Part shown: in pieces, positions 1 to 7,995 of the stretch
Numbering within the stretch: the first letter of the stretch is position 1
How the letters are laid out: each line of letters begins with the position of its first letter
Position numbers and translations under genes: made by a program
NCBI RefSeq assembly: GCF_017876315.1
Contig: NZ_JAGINU010000001.1
Coordinates: forward strand, 4,588,001-4,652,000
Direction: 5' to 3'
Length of the DNA stretch: 64,000 nt
From: Pseudonocardia parietis
GTDB lineage: Bacteria; Actinomycetota; Actinomycetes; Mycobacteriales; Pseudonocardiaceae
The notes under the pieces: generated by a model
Told to the model about the DNA's origin: nothing
Seen by the model: the letters and a program-made list of their open reading frames with translations, nothing else
Database searches by the model: none

Positions 1-1
1 C

Positions 2-1141
2 CTGACGATCGTGATCGTCGTGCATCCGCTGCACGGGCGGCTGCGGCGCGCCGGGGTGCCCGGATGGCTGGCGACGACGCTGCTGCTCCTGGCGATACAC
101 GGCCTGCTGCTGGTGCTGTCCGCGGTGCTGGTGGTGTCGGTCGCCCGGCTGGTGACGGTGCTGCCGGCCTACGCCGCCGAGGCGAACCAGCTGGTGGGCG
201 GCCTGACCGCCCGGGCAGCCGAGTTCGGGGTGGGCGTCGATCAGCTGCGGGCGATGACGGCGTCGATGGACGCCCGCCGGATCACGACGCTCGCGGCCGG
301 GCTGCTGCTCCAGGTCGCCGGGCTGGCCGGGAACCTGATCTTCCTGTTCTCGCTGCTGCTGTTCCTCGGCATCGAGTCGACCGCGGCGACGGCGCGGCTC
401 GACGCCGTCGCCGCCGCCCGCCCGGCCATCGCCGACGCGCTGCGCCGGTTCGCCCACGGAACCCGGCGCTTCCTCGTGGTCACCACGGTGGTCGGCCTGG
501 TCACGGGCGTGATCGACGCCGTCGTGCTGACCGCGCTCGGGGTGCCGCTGGCCGTGCTCTGGGGACTGTTGGTGTTCATCACGAACTACATCCCCTACAT
601 CGGGTTCTGGATCGGGTTCGTCCCGCCGGTGCTGCTCGCGCTGCTCGCCGGTGGGCCGGGACAGGCCGCGGCCGTGTCCGTCGTGTTCATCGTGGTCAAC
701 TTCGTGCTGACGTCACTGGTGCAGCCCAAGTTCGTCGGGAACGCGGTGGGGCTGTCGGTCTCGGTGACGCTCGTGGCGTTGGTGTTCTGGGCCTGGCTGC
801 TCGGCCCGCTCGGCGCGGTACTGGCGGTGCCGCTGACGTTGCTGGTCAAGCAGCTGCTGGTGGACGCCGACCCGCGCACGCGGTGGCTCGACGCGCTGCT
901 GGGTACGACGCCGGCCCCGGCCGCCCCCGCGAGCACCGCGCCGGCCGGTACGAACGGGGCCGAAGGTTCGGGTGCGAGCGGGACCTTGGACCCGGTCCAC
1001 GCCGTGCCGGCAGCGGCACCATCTACCTCGACGACGTCCGATCCGGTCGCCACCGGGCTGGTGACGGCCACCGGGACCGTGACGCACGCCGATCCTGACG
1101 ATCCTCAGAGGACGGAACACGGACATGGTCGACACGAGTGA
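2..1141 (+). CDS. AI-2E family transporter (5' truncated by window edge)
   Basis: This is a multi-pass inner-membrane protein of the AI-2E/PerM family, which are putative exporters or antiporters of mostly unknown substrate. The reading frame is open to the first bases of the window and the first visible residues already lie in a conserved early segment (HPLHGRLRRAGVPGWLA), so the true start is upstream. Hydrophobic segments are visible at the beginning, around residues 95-115, 150-225 and 240-285. The motif ITNYIPYIGFWIG and the following long hydrophobic hairpins are typical of the family. A tail of about 75 residues rich in Ala, Thr, Ser and Pro, ending in His and Asp/Glu, is probably cytosolic and disordered. 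The last 17 bp overlap the next gene, so the two are probably translated from one message. Confidence 0.85.
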   Translation: MTIVIVVHPLHGRLRRAGVPGWLATTLLLLAIHGLLLVLSAVLVVSVARLVTVLPAYAAEANQLVGGLTARAAEFGVGVDQLRAMTASMDARRITTLAAGLLLQVAGLAGNLIFLFSLLLFLGIESTAATARLDAVAAARPAIADALRRFAHGTRRFLVVTTVVGLVTGVIDAVVLTALGVPLAVLWGLLVFITNYIPYIGFWIGFVPPVLLALLAGGPGQAAAVSVVFIVVNFVLTSLVQPKFVGNAVGLSVSVTLVALVFWAWLLGPLGAVLAVPLTLLVKQLLVDADPRTRWLDALLGTTPAPAAPASTAPAGTNGAEGSGASGTLDPVHAVPAAAPSTSTTSDPVATGLVTATGTVTHADPDDPQRTEHGHGRHE

Positions 1142-1718
1142 CGGGACCGGCCGCGAAACGACGGCCACGGCCACCGACGGTGCGGTCTCGCGACGGGTGC
1201 GCGCGCTCGTCGTGCTGCGCGGCGTGCTGGTGCTGGCGTTCGGGCTCGCGGTGCTGCTGACGCCGGGCCTGGCGGTGCTGGCGCTCATCTACGTGTTCGC
1301 GGCGTACGCGCTGGTCGACGGCATCGCCGCGATCGTGCTCGGCATCCGGCACCGCGCGGAACGGCCGGGCTGGGGCTGGGCGATCGCCCAGGGTGTGATC
1401 TCGGTGATCGCCGGTGTGGTCGCGTTCACGCTGCCCGCGTCGGCGGCGCTGGCGTTGCTGTTCGTGATCGCGTTCTGGGCGATCCTGGCCGGTGTGGTCA
1501 CCGCGATCTCGGCGAACGAGGTCCGCAAGCACGACGGGCCGTGGGGCTGGATCGCCGTCCGGGCGGCGCTCGACGTGGCCTTCGGTGTGCTGCTGCTGGT
1601 GTGGCCCGCCTCCGGCATCCTCGCGATGCTGTGGCTGGTCGGCGGGTTCGCGATCGTCACCGGCGTCGTGCTGATCGCCCAGGCGTTCCGGTCGCAGACG
1701 CAGCCGGCGGTCGGCTGA
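1125..1718 (+). CDS. HdeD-like DUF308 membrane protein
   Basis: This 197-residue protein has a polar N-terminus of about 25 residues followed by six hydrophobic segments arranged as repeated hairpins, the pattern of the DUF308/HdeD family. HdeD of enterobacteria is linked to acid resistance, but actinomycete members have no assigned role. Conserved features are the Gly/Trp-containing loops (RPGWGWAIAQGV and GPWGWIAVRAALD). The ATG start overlaps the end of the transporter gene by 17 bp, suggesting translational coupling. The function is inferred from family membership only. Confidence 0.8.
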   Translation: MVDTSDGTGRETTATATDGAVSRRVRALVVLRGVLVLAFGLAVLLTPGLAVLALIYVFAAYALVDGIAAIVLGIRHRAERPGWGWAIAQGVISVIAGVVAFTLPASAALALLFVIAFWAILAGVVTAISANEVRKHDGPWGWIAVRAALDVAFGVLLLVWPASGILAMLWLVGGFAIVTGVVLIAQAFRSQTQPAVG

Positions 1719-1724
1719 GCAGGG

Positions 1725-1742
1725 TGTGATGTCTCAGGACAT
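1725..1742 (+). repeat. Left terminal inverted repeat
   Basis: The 18-bp sequence TGTGATGTCTCAGGACAT exactly matches the reverse complement of 2043-2060. It starts 7 bp after the stop codon of the HdeD-like gene. Confidence 0.8.
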
Positions 1743-1784
1743 GGGTGGCAGTTCTGCATCAGGACACCGCTGACGGTTGGTGCG

Positions 1785-2015
1785 TCAGGACTGTGGTGAC
1801 GCACCCGGGGTCTTCGGGCGGGTTCCGCGGGGTCGCCCGTAGCCGATGCAGGGAGCGGATCTGCCGTGCTCGGCGAGGATCTCGCCTTCGAGGTCGGTGA
1901 TGGTGATCTTGTCGCCGGTGTGGTTGCCGTCGCTGTCGATGAGGGCCTGTCGGAGCGCGTGGTCGACATCGATCTCGTAGGACACCTTGTCTACGTGGAG
2001 GGTCCACAGTGTCAC
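1785..2015 (-). CDS. Small unidentified ORF inside the inverted-repeat element
   Basis: A 76-residue frame begins with GTG at 2013-2015 and fills most of the element. The sequence (LHVDKVSYEIDVDHALRQAL, then DKITITDLEGEILAEHG) has a natural amino-acid balance, unlike the Arg/Ala-rich shadow frames around it, so it was probably coding. The second half ends in Pro/Arg/Ser-rich sequence. It could be a passenger gene of a MITE-like element or the end of a transposase frame whose remainder was deleted. I do not recognise the family. Confidence 0.35.
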   Translation of the reverse strand: MTLWTLHVDKVSYEIDVDHALRQALIDSDGNHTGDKITITDLEGEILAEHGRSAPCIGYGRPRGTRPKTPGASPQS

Positions 2016-2042
2016 CGATGTCGTGACACAGACTCGTCACCG

Positions 2043-2060
2043 ATGTCCTGAGACATCACA
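2043..2060 (-). repeat. Right terminal inverted repeat
   Basis: ATGTCCTGAGACATCACA is the exact inverted copy of 1725-1742. The 13-bp string CGTCACCGATGTC just before it also occurs, but for its first base, about 25 bp further inside the element. Confidence 0.8.
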
Positions 2061-2089
2061 ACGACCGCTCGGCGCTTCCCGTCAGCCGC

Positions 2090-2105
2090 TCGAACAATTA
2101 TTCGA
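2090..2105. promoter_or_regulatory. LexA (SOS) box upstream of DUF222-HNH gene
   Basis: TCGAAC-AATT-ATTCGA matches 11 of 12 defined positions of the mycobacterial/actinobacterial LexA consensus TCGAAC-N4-GTTCGA. It lies 53 bp before the ATG at 2159, a suitable position for repressing the promoter. DUF222/13E12 genes of M. tuberculosis are known from the literature to be DNA-damage inducible (recalled, not checked). Confidence 0.7.
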
Positions 2106-2139
2106 CGAATGCTGTCTGTACTGCGAAAAGTGTCGGTGC

Positions 2140-2155
2140 TCGCCGGTATGTTCGA
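2140..2155. promoter_or_regulatory. Second, weaker LexA-like box
   Basis: TCGCCG-GTAT-GTTCGA has a perfect right half and a degenerate left half. It aligns base for base with the better box before the second DUF222-HNH gene (57659-57674), including the same GTAT spacer and the same distance to the ATG. This suggests common descent of the two leader regions. Confidence 0.4.
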
Positions 2156-2158
2156 GTC

Positions 2159-4210
2159 ATGCAGCAGACGGTGACAGTGCCCGCGGGCCTGGCGGAACAT
2201 CCGCCGGGCCCGCAGCTGTGCACCCTGCTGGCAGGCCTCGACGCCGCGCGGGTGACCAACCACGCCACGGTGGAGCTGTTGCGGGCGTGGCGGCGGCTGC
2301 GGTCCTATGTCGACGCCGGTGAGCTGGCCGTGCTGGCCGAGCTGGGGCGCCGTGACTCTCATGCCGACCCGCACACGGTGGCCCGGGTCGAGCAACCGGA
2401 TCCGGACTGCCTGTTCGAGATCGCCACCGCGCTGACCGTCACCGAGAACTCCGCCGCCCGTGACCTGGAGCTGGCCGAGACGCTGGTGTGGCGGCTGCCG
2501 GCCGTGCACGCCGCGCTGGCCGCCGGTGCCGTCGACCGTGCCAAGGCCTGGGTGTTCGCCGACTATCTCGGCGACGACCAGCTCACCGACGCCTGTGTCG
2601 GGCGGGTGCTGGACGCGTTGCTGCCGAAAGCCCCCGGACTGACCACCGGGCAGCTACGGGCCCGGATCCAGCGGATGCTGATCGCGATCGACCCGGGCGC
2701 CGCCGGCCGCCGTTACCGCGCCGCGCTGCGGGAACGACGCGTGGTCTGTTACCTCGACCGGGACGGTGCGGCCACGATCTCGATGATCGGGCTCGACCCG
2801 GCCGCGGCCCAGGCCTCGTGTGAACGCGTCGACATCCTCGCCCGCGCCGTCCGCGAGGCCGGACACCCCGACTCCTTGTCCCATATCCGGGTGGAGCTGT
2901 ACATGGCTCTGACCGACGGCACCGTCCACACGATGAGCAACGACCAGATCATCGCCACCCTGCTGGCCCGTGCCGCCCGGCGAGACGACACCGACTCCAC
3001 CGGGCAGGACGGGACGGAGAAGTGCGACGACGTCGTACCACAGGACCGGGAGCGGGAGCGGGCCGAGGCCGATCGCACAGGTAGGGCCACCACGGACCGG
3101 ACCAACGCGCACGGCCAGGCCGGTGCCGATGGCCGGGCCGGTGCCGATGGTGGCAACGGCGAGGACGACGCTCCCAGCGCTCCGGGAGGAAGTGGCCCGC
3201 AACCCGACGCTCCGGGATCGGGTGACTCCTGCAGCGTCCCGGCCACTACAGATCCGCCGGCCGAGGCCCCGCCCGAGCGGGCCCCGGCCGGGATCGAGAT
3301 CCGCATCCGGCTCTCCACCCTGCTCGGCCACGACGAGCACCCCGCCGAGATCCCCGGCCTCGGCCCGCTCCTGGCCGGACCTGCCCGCGACGCCGTCGCC
3401 CGGCACCGCCATGCCGAATGGCGGTTCGCCGTCACCGACACCGACGGTCACCTCCTACTGGCCGACCACACCCGGCAGCGACCCGTCCCCGCGCCCGGGG
3501 GCCGGCCGGGCCCGGTGCAGAGCCACGGTGGCGTCGTCGAACTCCAGGTCCCCGCCACCCTGCTGACGGCACTGGTCGCGGACCCACCGCCCGGTTGGCA
3601 GCGCCTGATCGCCGACCTCGCCGCCCAGTACTCCCGCCGCGACCACCTGCGCGCCGCCCTGGACGAGCAACCACACGCCCGCTTCCCCCACCGCGCCCTG
3701 CGCCGCCACATCGAGATCCGCGACCGAACCTGCAGGTACCCCGGCTGCCGGCGACCGGCCCGCAAGGCCCAACAGGACCACACGCACGAGCACCGGCACG
3801 GTGGCGTCACCGTCGAGACGAACCTCGGGGCTCTGTGTATCGTCCATCATTCCCTCAAGACCGCCGGGCACTGGCGCCTCACCCAGCCCACCCCCGGCAC
3901 GTTCCGATGGACGAGTCCGTTACGCCACAGCTACCTCACCCGCGGCGAACCGGTCTGTCCACCGCTGCCCGACCCGGTCCCGCCGGGCCGGGACGACGAG
4001 CCGGCACCCGACTCCGAGGTCGAGGTCGAGTGCGCGCCACCGTCAGCGGCGGAGCGCGCCCTCGAGGAGATGCCGATCTTCCCCGAACCCGAGCCCGACG
4101 TGACCGCCGACGACACGGCCGAGACCGCAGGCGACATGACCGCGCTCGACGACGATGCGCCCGACCGTGCCCCGCCGAACGGCCCCGACCAGGACAAACC
4201 TCCGTTCTGA
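2159..4210 (+). CDS. DUF222 / HNH endonuclease-domain protein (13E12 family), copy 1
   Basis: This 683-residue protein belongs to the actinobacterial 13E12 repeat family: an N-terminal helical DUF222 region (about residues 25-265), a low-complexity Gly/Asp/Ala/Arg-rich linker (about 275-375), a second conserved block (IRLSTLLGHDEHPAEIPGLG), and a C-terminal HNH nuclease fold. The HNH core starts at Cys525 (CRYPGCRRPARKAQQDHTHE) and continues with LGALCIVHH, giving the paired Cys and the His/Asn/His of a zinc-stabilised beta-beta-alpha-metal nuclease. The Asp/Glu/Pro-rich tail is probably disordered. The ATG at 2159 is supported by alignment with copy 2 (residues PxGLAxxPPGP follow the start in both). 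A LexA-like box precedes it. Family members are proposed DNA nucleases, but targets and biological role are unknown. Confidence 0.85.
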   Translation: MQQTVTVPAGLAEHPPGPQLCTLLAGLDAARVTNHATVELLRAWRRLRSYVDAGELAVLAELGRRDSHADPHTVARVEQPDPDCLFEIATALTVTENSAARDLELAETLVWRLPAVHAALAAGAVDRAKAWVFADYLGDDQLTDACVGRVLDALLPKAPGLTTGQLRARIQRMLIAIDPGAAGRRYRAALRERRVVCYLDRDGAATISMIGLDPAAAQASCERVDILARAVREAGHPDSLSHIRVELYMALTDGTVHTMSNDQIIATLLARAARRDDTDSTGQDGTEKCDDVVPQDRERERAEADRTGRATTDRTNAHGQAGADGRAGADGGNGEDDAPSAPGGSGPQPDAPGSGDSCSVPATTDPPAEAPPERAPAGIEIRIRLSTLLGHDEHPAEIPGLGPLLAGPARDAVARHRHAEWRFAVTDTDGHLLLADHTRQRPVPAPGGRPGPVQSHGGVVELQVPATLLTALVADPPPGWQRLIADLAAQYSRRDHLRAALDEQPHARFPHRALRRHIEIRDRTCRYPGCRRPARKAQQDHTHEHRHGGVTVETNLGALCIVHHSLKTAGHWRLTQPTPGTFRWTSPLRHSYLTRGEPVCPPLPDPVPPGRDDEPAPDSEVEVECAPPSAAERALEEMPIFPEPEPDVTADDTAETAGDMTALDDDAPDRAPPNGPDQDKPPF

Positions 4211-4229
4211 CGGCTTCGATCGCCGTCAG
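4207..4229 (+). terminator. Hairpin terminator after DUF222-HNH copy 1
   Basis: A perfect 8-bp stem (CTGACGGC / GCCGTCAG) with a 7-nt loop overlaps the TGA stop codon. There is no T-run, as is usual for actinomycete hairpin terminators. Confidence 0.55.
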
Positions 4230-4307
4230 GAGTGCGATCCGTGGCTCAGCGACGTCGAGAAGGGACGACTCAGGTACGTCGATGCAGCCAGTCGAATCAT
4301 GCCTGCA

Positions 4308-4571
4308 GCCCGTTTCCCGGGTCGCGGAGACCTCCAGCACCTCGACGTCTGGCTGGGCACGTCGGGCATAGCCCGCGCTCGACCATGCCCACATCGAGGT
4401 AACAACCCGCGCCGGTGTTGATCTGGGCGACGCGGATCCCGGTCGCGCGGGGTCCGGTCTGCGTCCAGCAGGAGGTTCCTGGTCTCTCCCGAGCACCGCG
4501 CACGGCCGCTCCGGCCCGAGGCCGGCGAGCGTGCGTTCCAGCAACACACCCGGCGCGACGAGAGCTCCGGG
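4308..4571 (-). pseudogene. hypB remnant (hydrogenase nickel-insertion GTPase), frameshifted and deleted
   Basis: Three pieces in different minus-strand frames read in order like HypB. Positions 4571-4476 give LLERTLAGLGPERPCAVLGR, with a ruined P-loop just before it. Positions 4470-4369 give RATGIRVAQINTGAGCYLDV followed by GMVERGL, the HypB metal/GTPase block. Positions 4355-4308 give PDVEVLEVSATRETG, the late HypB segment near the G5 region. The middle with ENVGNLVCP and the Switch regions is deleted. At least two frame changes and no start codon make it non-functional. No other hydrogenase gene is visible nearby. The identification is from recalled family sequence. Confidence 0.6.
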
Positions 4572-4579
4572 TGTGCGCA

Positions 4580-4832
4580 CGACCCGGTCGGGGAGGCGGC
4601 GCCCACGCGGCCGGGAGCCGCGACATCCTGTCCCCGATACGTGTACGCCCGATCGAGATCGAGACGAGCTGAGGGCAGCCGTTTGCCACGGGCCGCAGCG
4701 CCACCGACCCCGCCGAGCGCACGGCCACCTATCCAGGCGTTCCGGGTCGGCCGGCACCTCGCATCGCGAACAGCGATGCATACCGCGGTCGGCTGACCGC
4801 TACCGCACTCCGGCAACCGGCCCTCGCTGCGC
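4580..4832. other. Non-coding stretch between hypB remnant and aroB
   Basis: No frame with natural composition, no RNA gene and no clear repeat were found here. It may hold further decayed hypB sequence that I cannot recognise. Confidence 0.5.
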
Positions 4833-5981
4833 TCAGCGACTGATCGCGGAGTACGCGGTCTCCAGGAGGGCCGGGTCCGGGCCCTCCAGCCGTCCCGGGC
4901 GCGCCGGCCCGTCGAGGACGACGAACCGGAGTGTCCCGGCCCGGGACTTCTTGTCGCCCCGCATCGACTCGGTCAGTTCCGGCAGCACCCCGGGCTCGTA
5001 CGACGTCGGCAGCCCGACCAGTTCCAGCACCTCGCGGTGCAGGTCGGCGGTGGCGTCGTCGAGCCGGCCGGCGGCGCGGGCCAGCTCCGCGGCGAACACC
5101 AGCCCGACGGACACGGCGTTGCCGTGCCGCCACCGGTAGTCCTCGCGGCGCTCGATCGCGTGGCCGAGGGTGTGACCGTAGTTCAGGATCTCCCGCAGGT
5201 GCGACTCGCGCAGGTCGGCACCGACGACGTCGGCCTTCACCCGGATCGAGCGCCGCACCAGCTCCGCCAGCACCGGACCGGCCGGGTCGAGCGCCGCGGC
5301 CGGGTCGGCCCGCACCCGCTCGAGGATCACCGGGTCGGCGATGAAACCGGCCTTCCAGACCTCGGCCGAGCCTGCCACGAGCTCCGCGTGCGGCAGGGTG
5401 CGGAGCGTGTCCAGGTCGACGAGCACCGCGGACGGCTCGTGGAACGCCCCGACCAGGTTCTTCCCGGCGGCGGTGTTGATGCCGGTCTTGCCGCCGACCG
5501 CCGCGTCCACCATCGCGAGCAGGGTGGTCGGGACGTGCACGACCTTGATGCCGCGCATCCAGGTGGCGGCGACGAACCCGGCGAGGTCGGTGACCGCTCC
5601 CCCGCCCAGCCCGACGACGACGTCGGCGCGGGTCAGGGCGGCGTCCGCGCAGGCCTGCCAGCAGGCGGCGAGCGAGTCGAGGGACTTGCCGGCCTCGGCG
5701 TCGGCGACCTGCACCGTGGACGCGGCGAGCCCGGCACCGGTGAGCTCGGCGCGGGCGGCCTCAGCACGGTCGGTCAGGGTCGGCGGGTGGACGACCAGGA
5801 CGCGCCCGGCCCCGGTCGACGCGACGACCTCGGCGAGGCGCGCGGAGACACCGGCGCCCACGAGCACCGGGTAGGGGCGCTCTGCGTTCACCTCGATCCG
5901 GACGGCGCCGTCGCGCTCCGGAACGCCGGAGGCGTCCGGGAGGGTGGCCGCGGGGCCGATGGAAGCGGGGTCCGTGGTCAT
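4833..5981 (-). CDS. aroB: 3-dehydroquinate synthase
   Basis: AroB converts DAHP to 3-dehydroquinate, step two of the cytosolic shikimate pathway, using NAD+ and a divalent metal. At 382 residues it has the usual length plus a 25-residue N-terminal leader. The nucleotide-binding Gly-rich stretch GLGGGAVTDLAGF is near residues 124-136. The metal-site Glu is in AEVWKAGFI and the metal-binding histidines are in LNYGHTLGHAIE and WRHGNAVSVG. It is the last gene of aroC-aroK-aroB: its ATG overlaps the aroK stop by 4 bp, so translation is coupled. Efp usually follows in other actinomycetes but is replaced here by remnant DNA. Confidence 0.95.
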   Translation of the reverse strand: MTTDPASIGPAATLPDASGVPERDGAVRIEVNAERPYPVLVGAGVSARLAEVVASTGAGRVLVVHPPTLTDRAEAARAELTGAGLAASTVQVADAEAGKSLDSLAACWQACADAALTRADVVVGLGGGAVTDLAGFVAATWMRGIKVVHVPTTLLAMVDAAVGGKTGINTAAGKNLVGAFHEPSAVLVDLDTLRTLPHAELVAGSAEVWKAGFIADPVILERVRADPAAALDPAGPVLAELVRRSIRVKADVVGADLRESHLREILNYGHTLGHAIERREDYRWRHGNAVSVGLVFAAELARAAGRLDDATADLHREVLELVGLPTSYEPGVLPELTESMRGDKKSRAGTLRFVVLDGPARPGRLEGPDPALLETAYSAISR

Positions 5982-6727
5982 CGGGCCTCCACCTGGTCGT
6001 GCGGGCCGGCACTCGCGGTGTCGCCGGTGCCGGCGGGCCCCGTGCTCGCGGGGTCAGTGGTCGCGGGGTCAGTGCTCGCGGTCCCGCCCTCCGGGTTGCC
6101 GAAGCCGGGGGTCGGCAGCGCCGAGTCCTGGCGCGGGGTCGGCCGGTCGTGCGGGTCCTCCGCATCGGGGGCGGCGTCCGCGGCCTCACCCTCCGCGAGC
6201 CCGAACGCGGCCAGCACTACGGCGACGACCTGGTTGGGGCTGCGCCGCGCGGTCGGAACCTGCACGGTCGCGACCTCGGCGTAGAGCGGCGCCCGGTCGG
6301 CGAGCAGGCTTCGGAACGTCGCCCGTGGGTTCACCCCGGCCAGCAGTGGCCGCGCGGTCGACATGCCGGTGCGGCGCATCCCGTCGGCGAGGTCCACGTC
6401 GAGGGCGACGACCCGGTGCTCGTGCAACAGCGCCCGGGTCTGTTCGGCCAGCACCGCCCCGCCGCCGAGGGCGAGGACGCCGTGCCCGGCCCGCAGCTGC
6501 TCGGCGACGACCTCGCGCTCCAGCGCCCGGAACGCGGGCTCGCCCTCCTGCACGAACATCTCGGCGATCGGCTTGCCGATGCGCTCCACGACCGCGGCAT
6601 CGGTGTCGGCGAAGCTCAGGCCGAGCCGCTCGGCGAGCAGGGTGCCGATCGTCGTCTTGCCGGACCCGGGCGGGCCGACGAGCACGACGAAGGGCCGCCC
6701 GTGGGCGTCCGGACCGGGCGCGGTCAC
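5978..6727 (-). CDS. aroK: Shikimate kinase with C-terminal extension
   Basis: AroK phosphorylates the 3-hydroxyl of shikimate with ATP. The Walker A motif GPPGSGKTT is at residues 18-26, followed by the DTD motif in FADTDAAV, the shikimate-binding Arg region in EPAFRALE, the Gly-rich LALGGGAVL, and the lid arginines in RPLLAGVNP. The catalytic core ends near residue 175. About 75 further residues are Pro/Thr/Gly/Asp-rich and contain imperfect TDPAST-type repeats, so this tail is probably disordered and lineage-specific. It overlaps aroC and aroB by 4 bp each in a tight operon. Confidence 0.93.
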   Translation of the reverse strand: MTAPGPDAHGRPFVVLVGPPGSGKTTIGTLLAERLGLSFADTDAAVVERIGKPIAEMFVQEGEPAFRALEREVVAEQLRAGHGVLALGGGAVLAEQTRALLHEHRVVALDVDLADGMRRTGMSTARPLLAGVNPRATFRSLLADRAPLYAEVATVQVPTARRSPNQVVAVVLAAFGLAEGEAADAAPDAEDPHDRPTPRQDSALPTPGFGNPEGGTASTDPATTDPASTGPAGTGDTASAGPHDQVEAR

Positions 6728-7938
6728 TGCTCGCTCCCGGCGAGGTAACCGGCCACGTTGCGGCGCGTCTCGGCCAGCGAGTCGCCACCGAACTTCTCCA
6801 GTGCCGCCTGGGCCAGTACGAGGGCCACCATCGTCTCGACGACGACGCCGGCCCGCGGGACGGCGCAGGCGTCGGACCGCTGGTGGATCGCCGTGGCCTC
6901 CTCACCGGTCTCGGTGTCGATCGTGCGCAGCGCGCGCGGCACCGTGGAGATCGGCTTCATCGCGATCCGGACGCGGACCGGCTCGCCGTTGGTCATGCCG
7001 CCCTCGATGCCGCCGGCGCGGTTGGTGAGCCGGGTGACGGGCACGGTGCCGCCCGGGCCCTCGCCGCGCGCACCGGCGGGAACCATCTCGTCGTGCGCGA
7101 CGGACCCGCGGCGATGCGCGGTGCGGAAGCCGTCACCGATCTCGACACCCTTCATCGCCTGGACGCCCATCAGCGCGGACGCCAGCCGGGCGTCGATGCG
7201 GCGGTCGGCCTGCACGTAGCTGCCGACGCCGACCGGCATCCCGTAGGCGATCACCTCGATCACCCCGCCGAGGGTGTCGCCGGCCTCGTGTGCCGCGTCG
7301 ATCTCGGCGGCCATCCGGGCACCGGTCTCATCGGTGAAGGCACGCACCGGGTTCGCGTCGATCCGGTCCAGGTCGCCCGGGCCGGGCAGCGGCTCCTCGT
7401 CCGGGGCGTCGACGGCGCCGATCCCGACGACGTGCGACACGACCGTCACGCCGAACGCCTGCTCGAGGAACGCCTTCGCCACGGTGCCGAGCACGACCCG
7501 GGCCGCGGTCTCCCGGGCGCTCGCGCGTTCCAGCACGGGGCGGGCCTCGTCGAAGCCGTACTTGGTCATGCCGGCGAGGTCGGCGTGGCCGGGGCGGGGC
7601 CGGGTCAGCGGCGCGTTACGGGCGCGGTTCGCGATCAGCTCCGGGTCCACCGGGTCGGCCGCCATCACCGTCTCCCACTTGGGCCACTCGGTGTTGCCGA
7701 TCCGGACGGCGACCGGGCCACCCTGGGTGACCCCGTGCCGGATGCCGCCGATCACCTCGAGCTCGTCGGCCTCGAACGCCATCCGCGGGCTGCGGCCGTA
7801 GCCGAGCTTGCGGCGGGCCAGCTCGACCTGCAGCTCCTTCGTGGTGATCCCGACTCCGGCGACCATGCCCTCCAGCACACCCACCAGCGCCGGGCCGTGG
7901 GACTCCCCAGCGGTGATCCATCGCAGCACGGCGTTCAT
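6724..7938 (-). CDS. aroC: Chorismate synthase
   Basis: AroC makes chorismate from EPSP using reduced FMN and is the last shikimate-pathway enzyme. The protein is 404 residues, normal for the family. Signature stretches are RWITAGESHGPALVG at the N-terminus, GRSPRMAFEAD, the FMN-site region SARETAARV, and RSDACAVPRAGVV near the C-terminus, which carries the conserved RSD. It is the first gene of the aroC-aroK-aroB operon. EPSP synthase (aroA) and shikimate dehydrogenase (aroE) are not in the window. Confidence 0.95.
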   Translation of the reverse strand: MNAVLRWITAGESHGPALVGVLEGMVAGVGITTKELQVELARRKLGYGRSPRMAFEADELEVIGGIRHGVTQGGPVAVRIGNTEWPKWETVMAADPVDPELIANRARNAPLTRPRPGHADLAGMTKYGFDEARPVLERASARETAARVVLGTVAKAFLEQAFGVTVVSHVVGIGAVDAPDEEPLPGPGDLDRIDANPVRAFTDETGARMAAEIDAAHEAGDTLGGVIEVIAYGMPVGVGSYVQADRRIDARLASALMGVQAMKGVEIGDGFRTAHRRGSVAHDEMVPAGARGEGPGGTVPVTRLTNRAGGIEGGMTNGEPVRVRIAMKPISTVPRALRTIDTETGEEATAIHQRSDACAVPRAGVVVETMVALVLAQAALEKFGGDSLAETRRNVAGYLAGSEQ

Positions 7939-7995
7939 CCTCTCACCCGGGGTTCCCGCGCTCGGACCAGCCCGAGACCTGCGCCGGCAACGGGT

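Larger units (their letters stand above)
1725..2060. mobile_element. 336-bp element with perfect 18-bp terminal inverted repeats
   Basis: The sequence TGTGATGTCTCAGGACAT at 1725-1742 is repeated as an exact inverted copy at 2043-2060. No full transposase fits inside. No clear target-site duplication is visible in the flanks (GCAGGG on the left, ACGACC on the right). The size and ends fit either a MITE-like non-autonomous element or an internally deleted insertion sequence. The terminal sequence reminds me of IS481-type elements of actinomycetes, but that assignment is from memory. It sits between the HdeD-like gene and the first DUF222-HNH gene. Confidence 0.6.

Noticed and set aside
2159..4210. 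DUF222-HNH proteins as part of a restriction or group II intron system
   Set aside because: There is no methyltransferase, reverse transcriptase or intron RNA structure nearby; the domain order matches the stand-alone 13E12 family.
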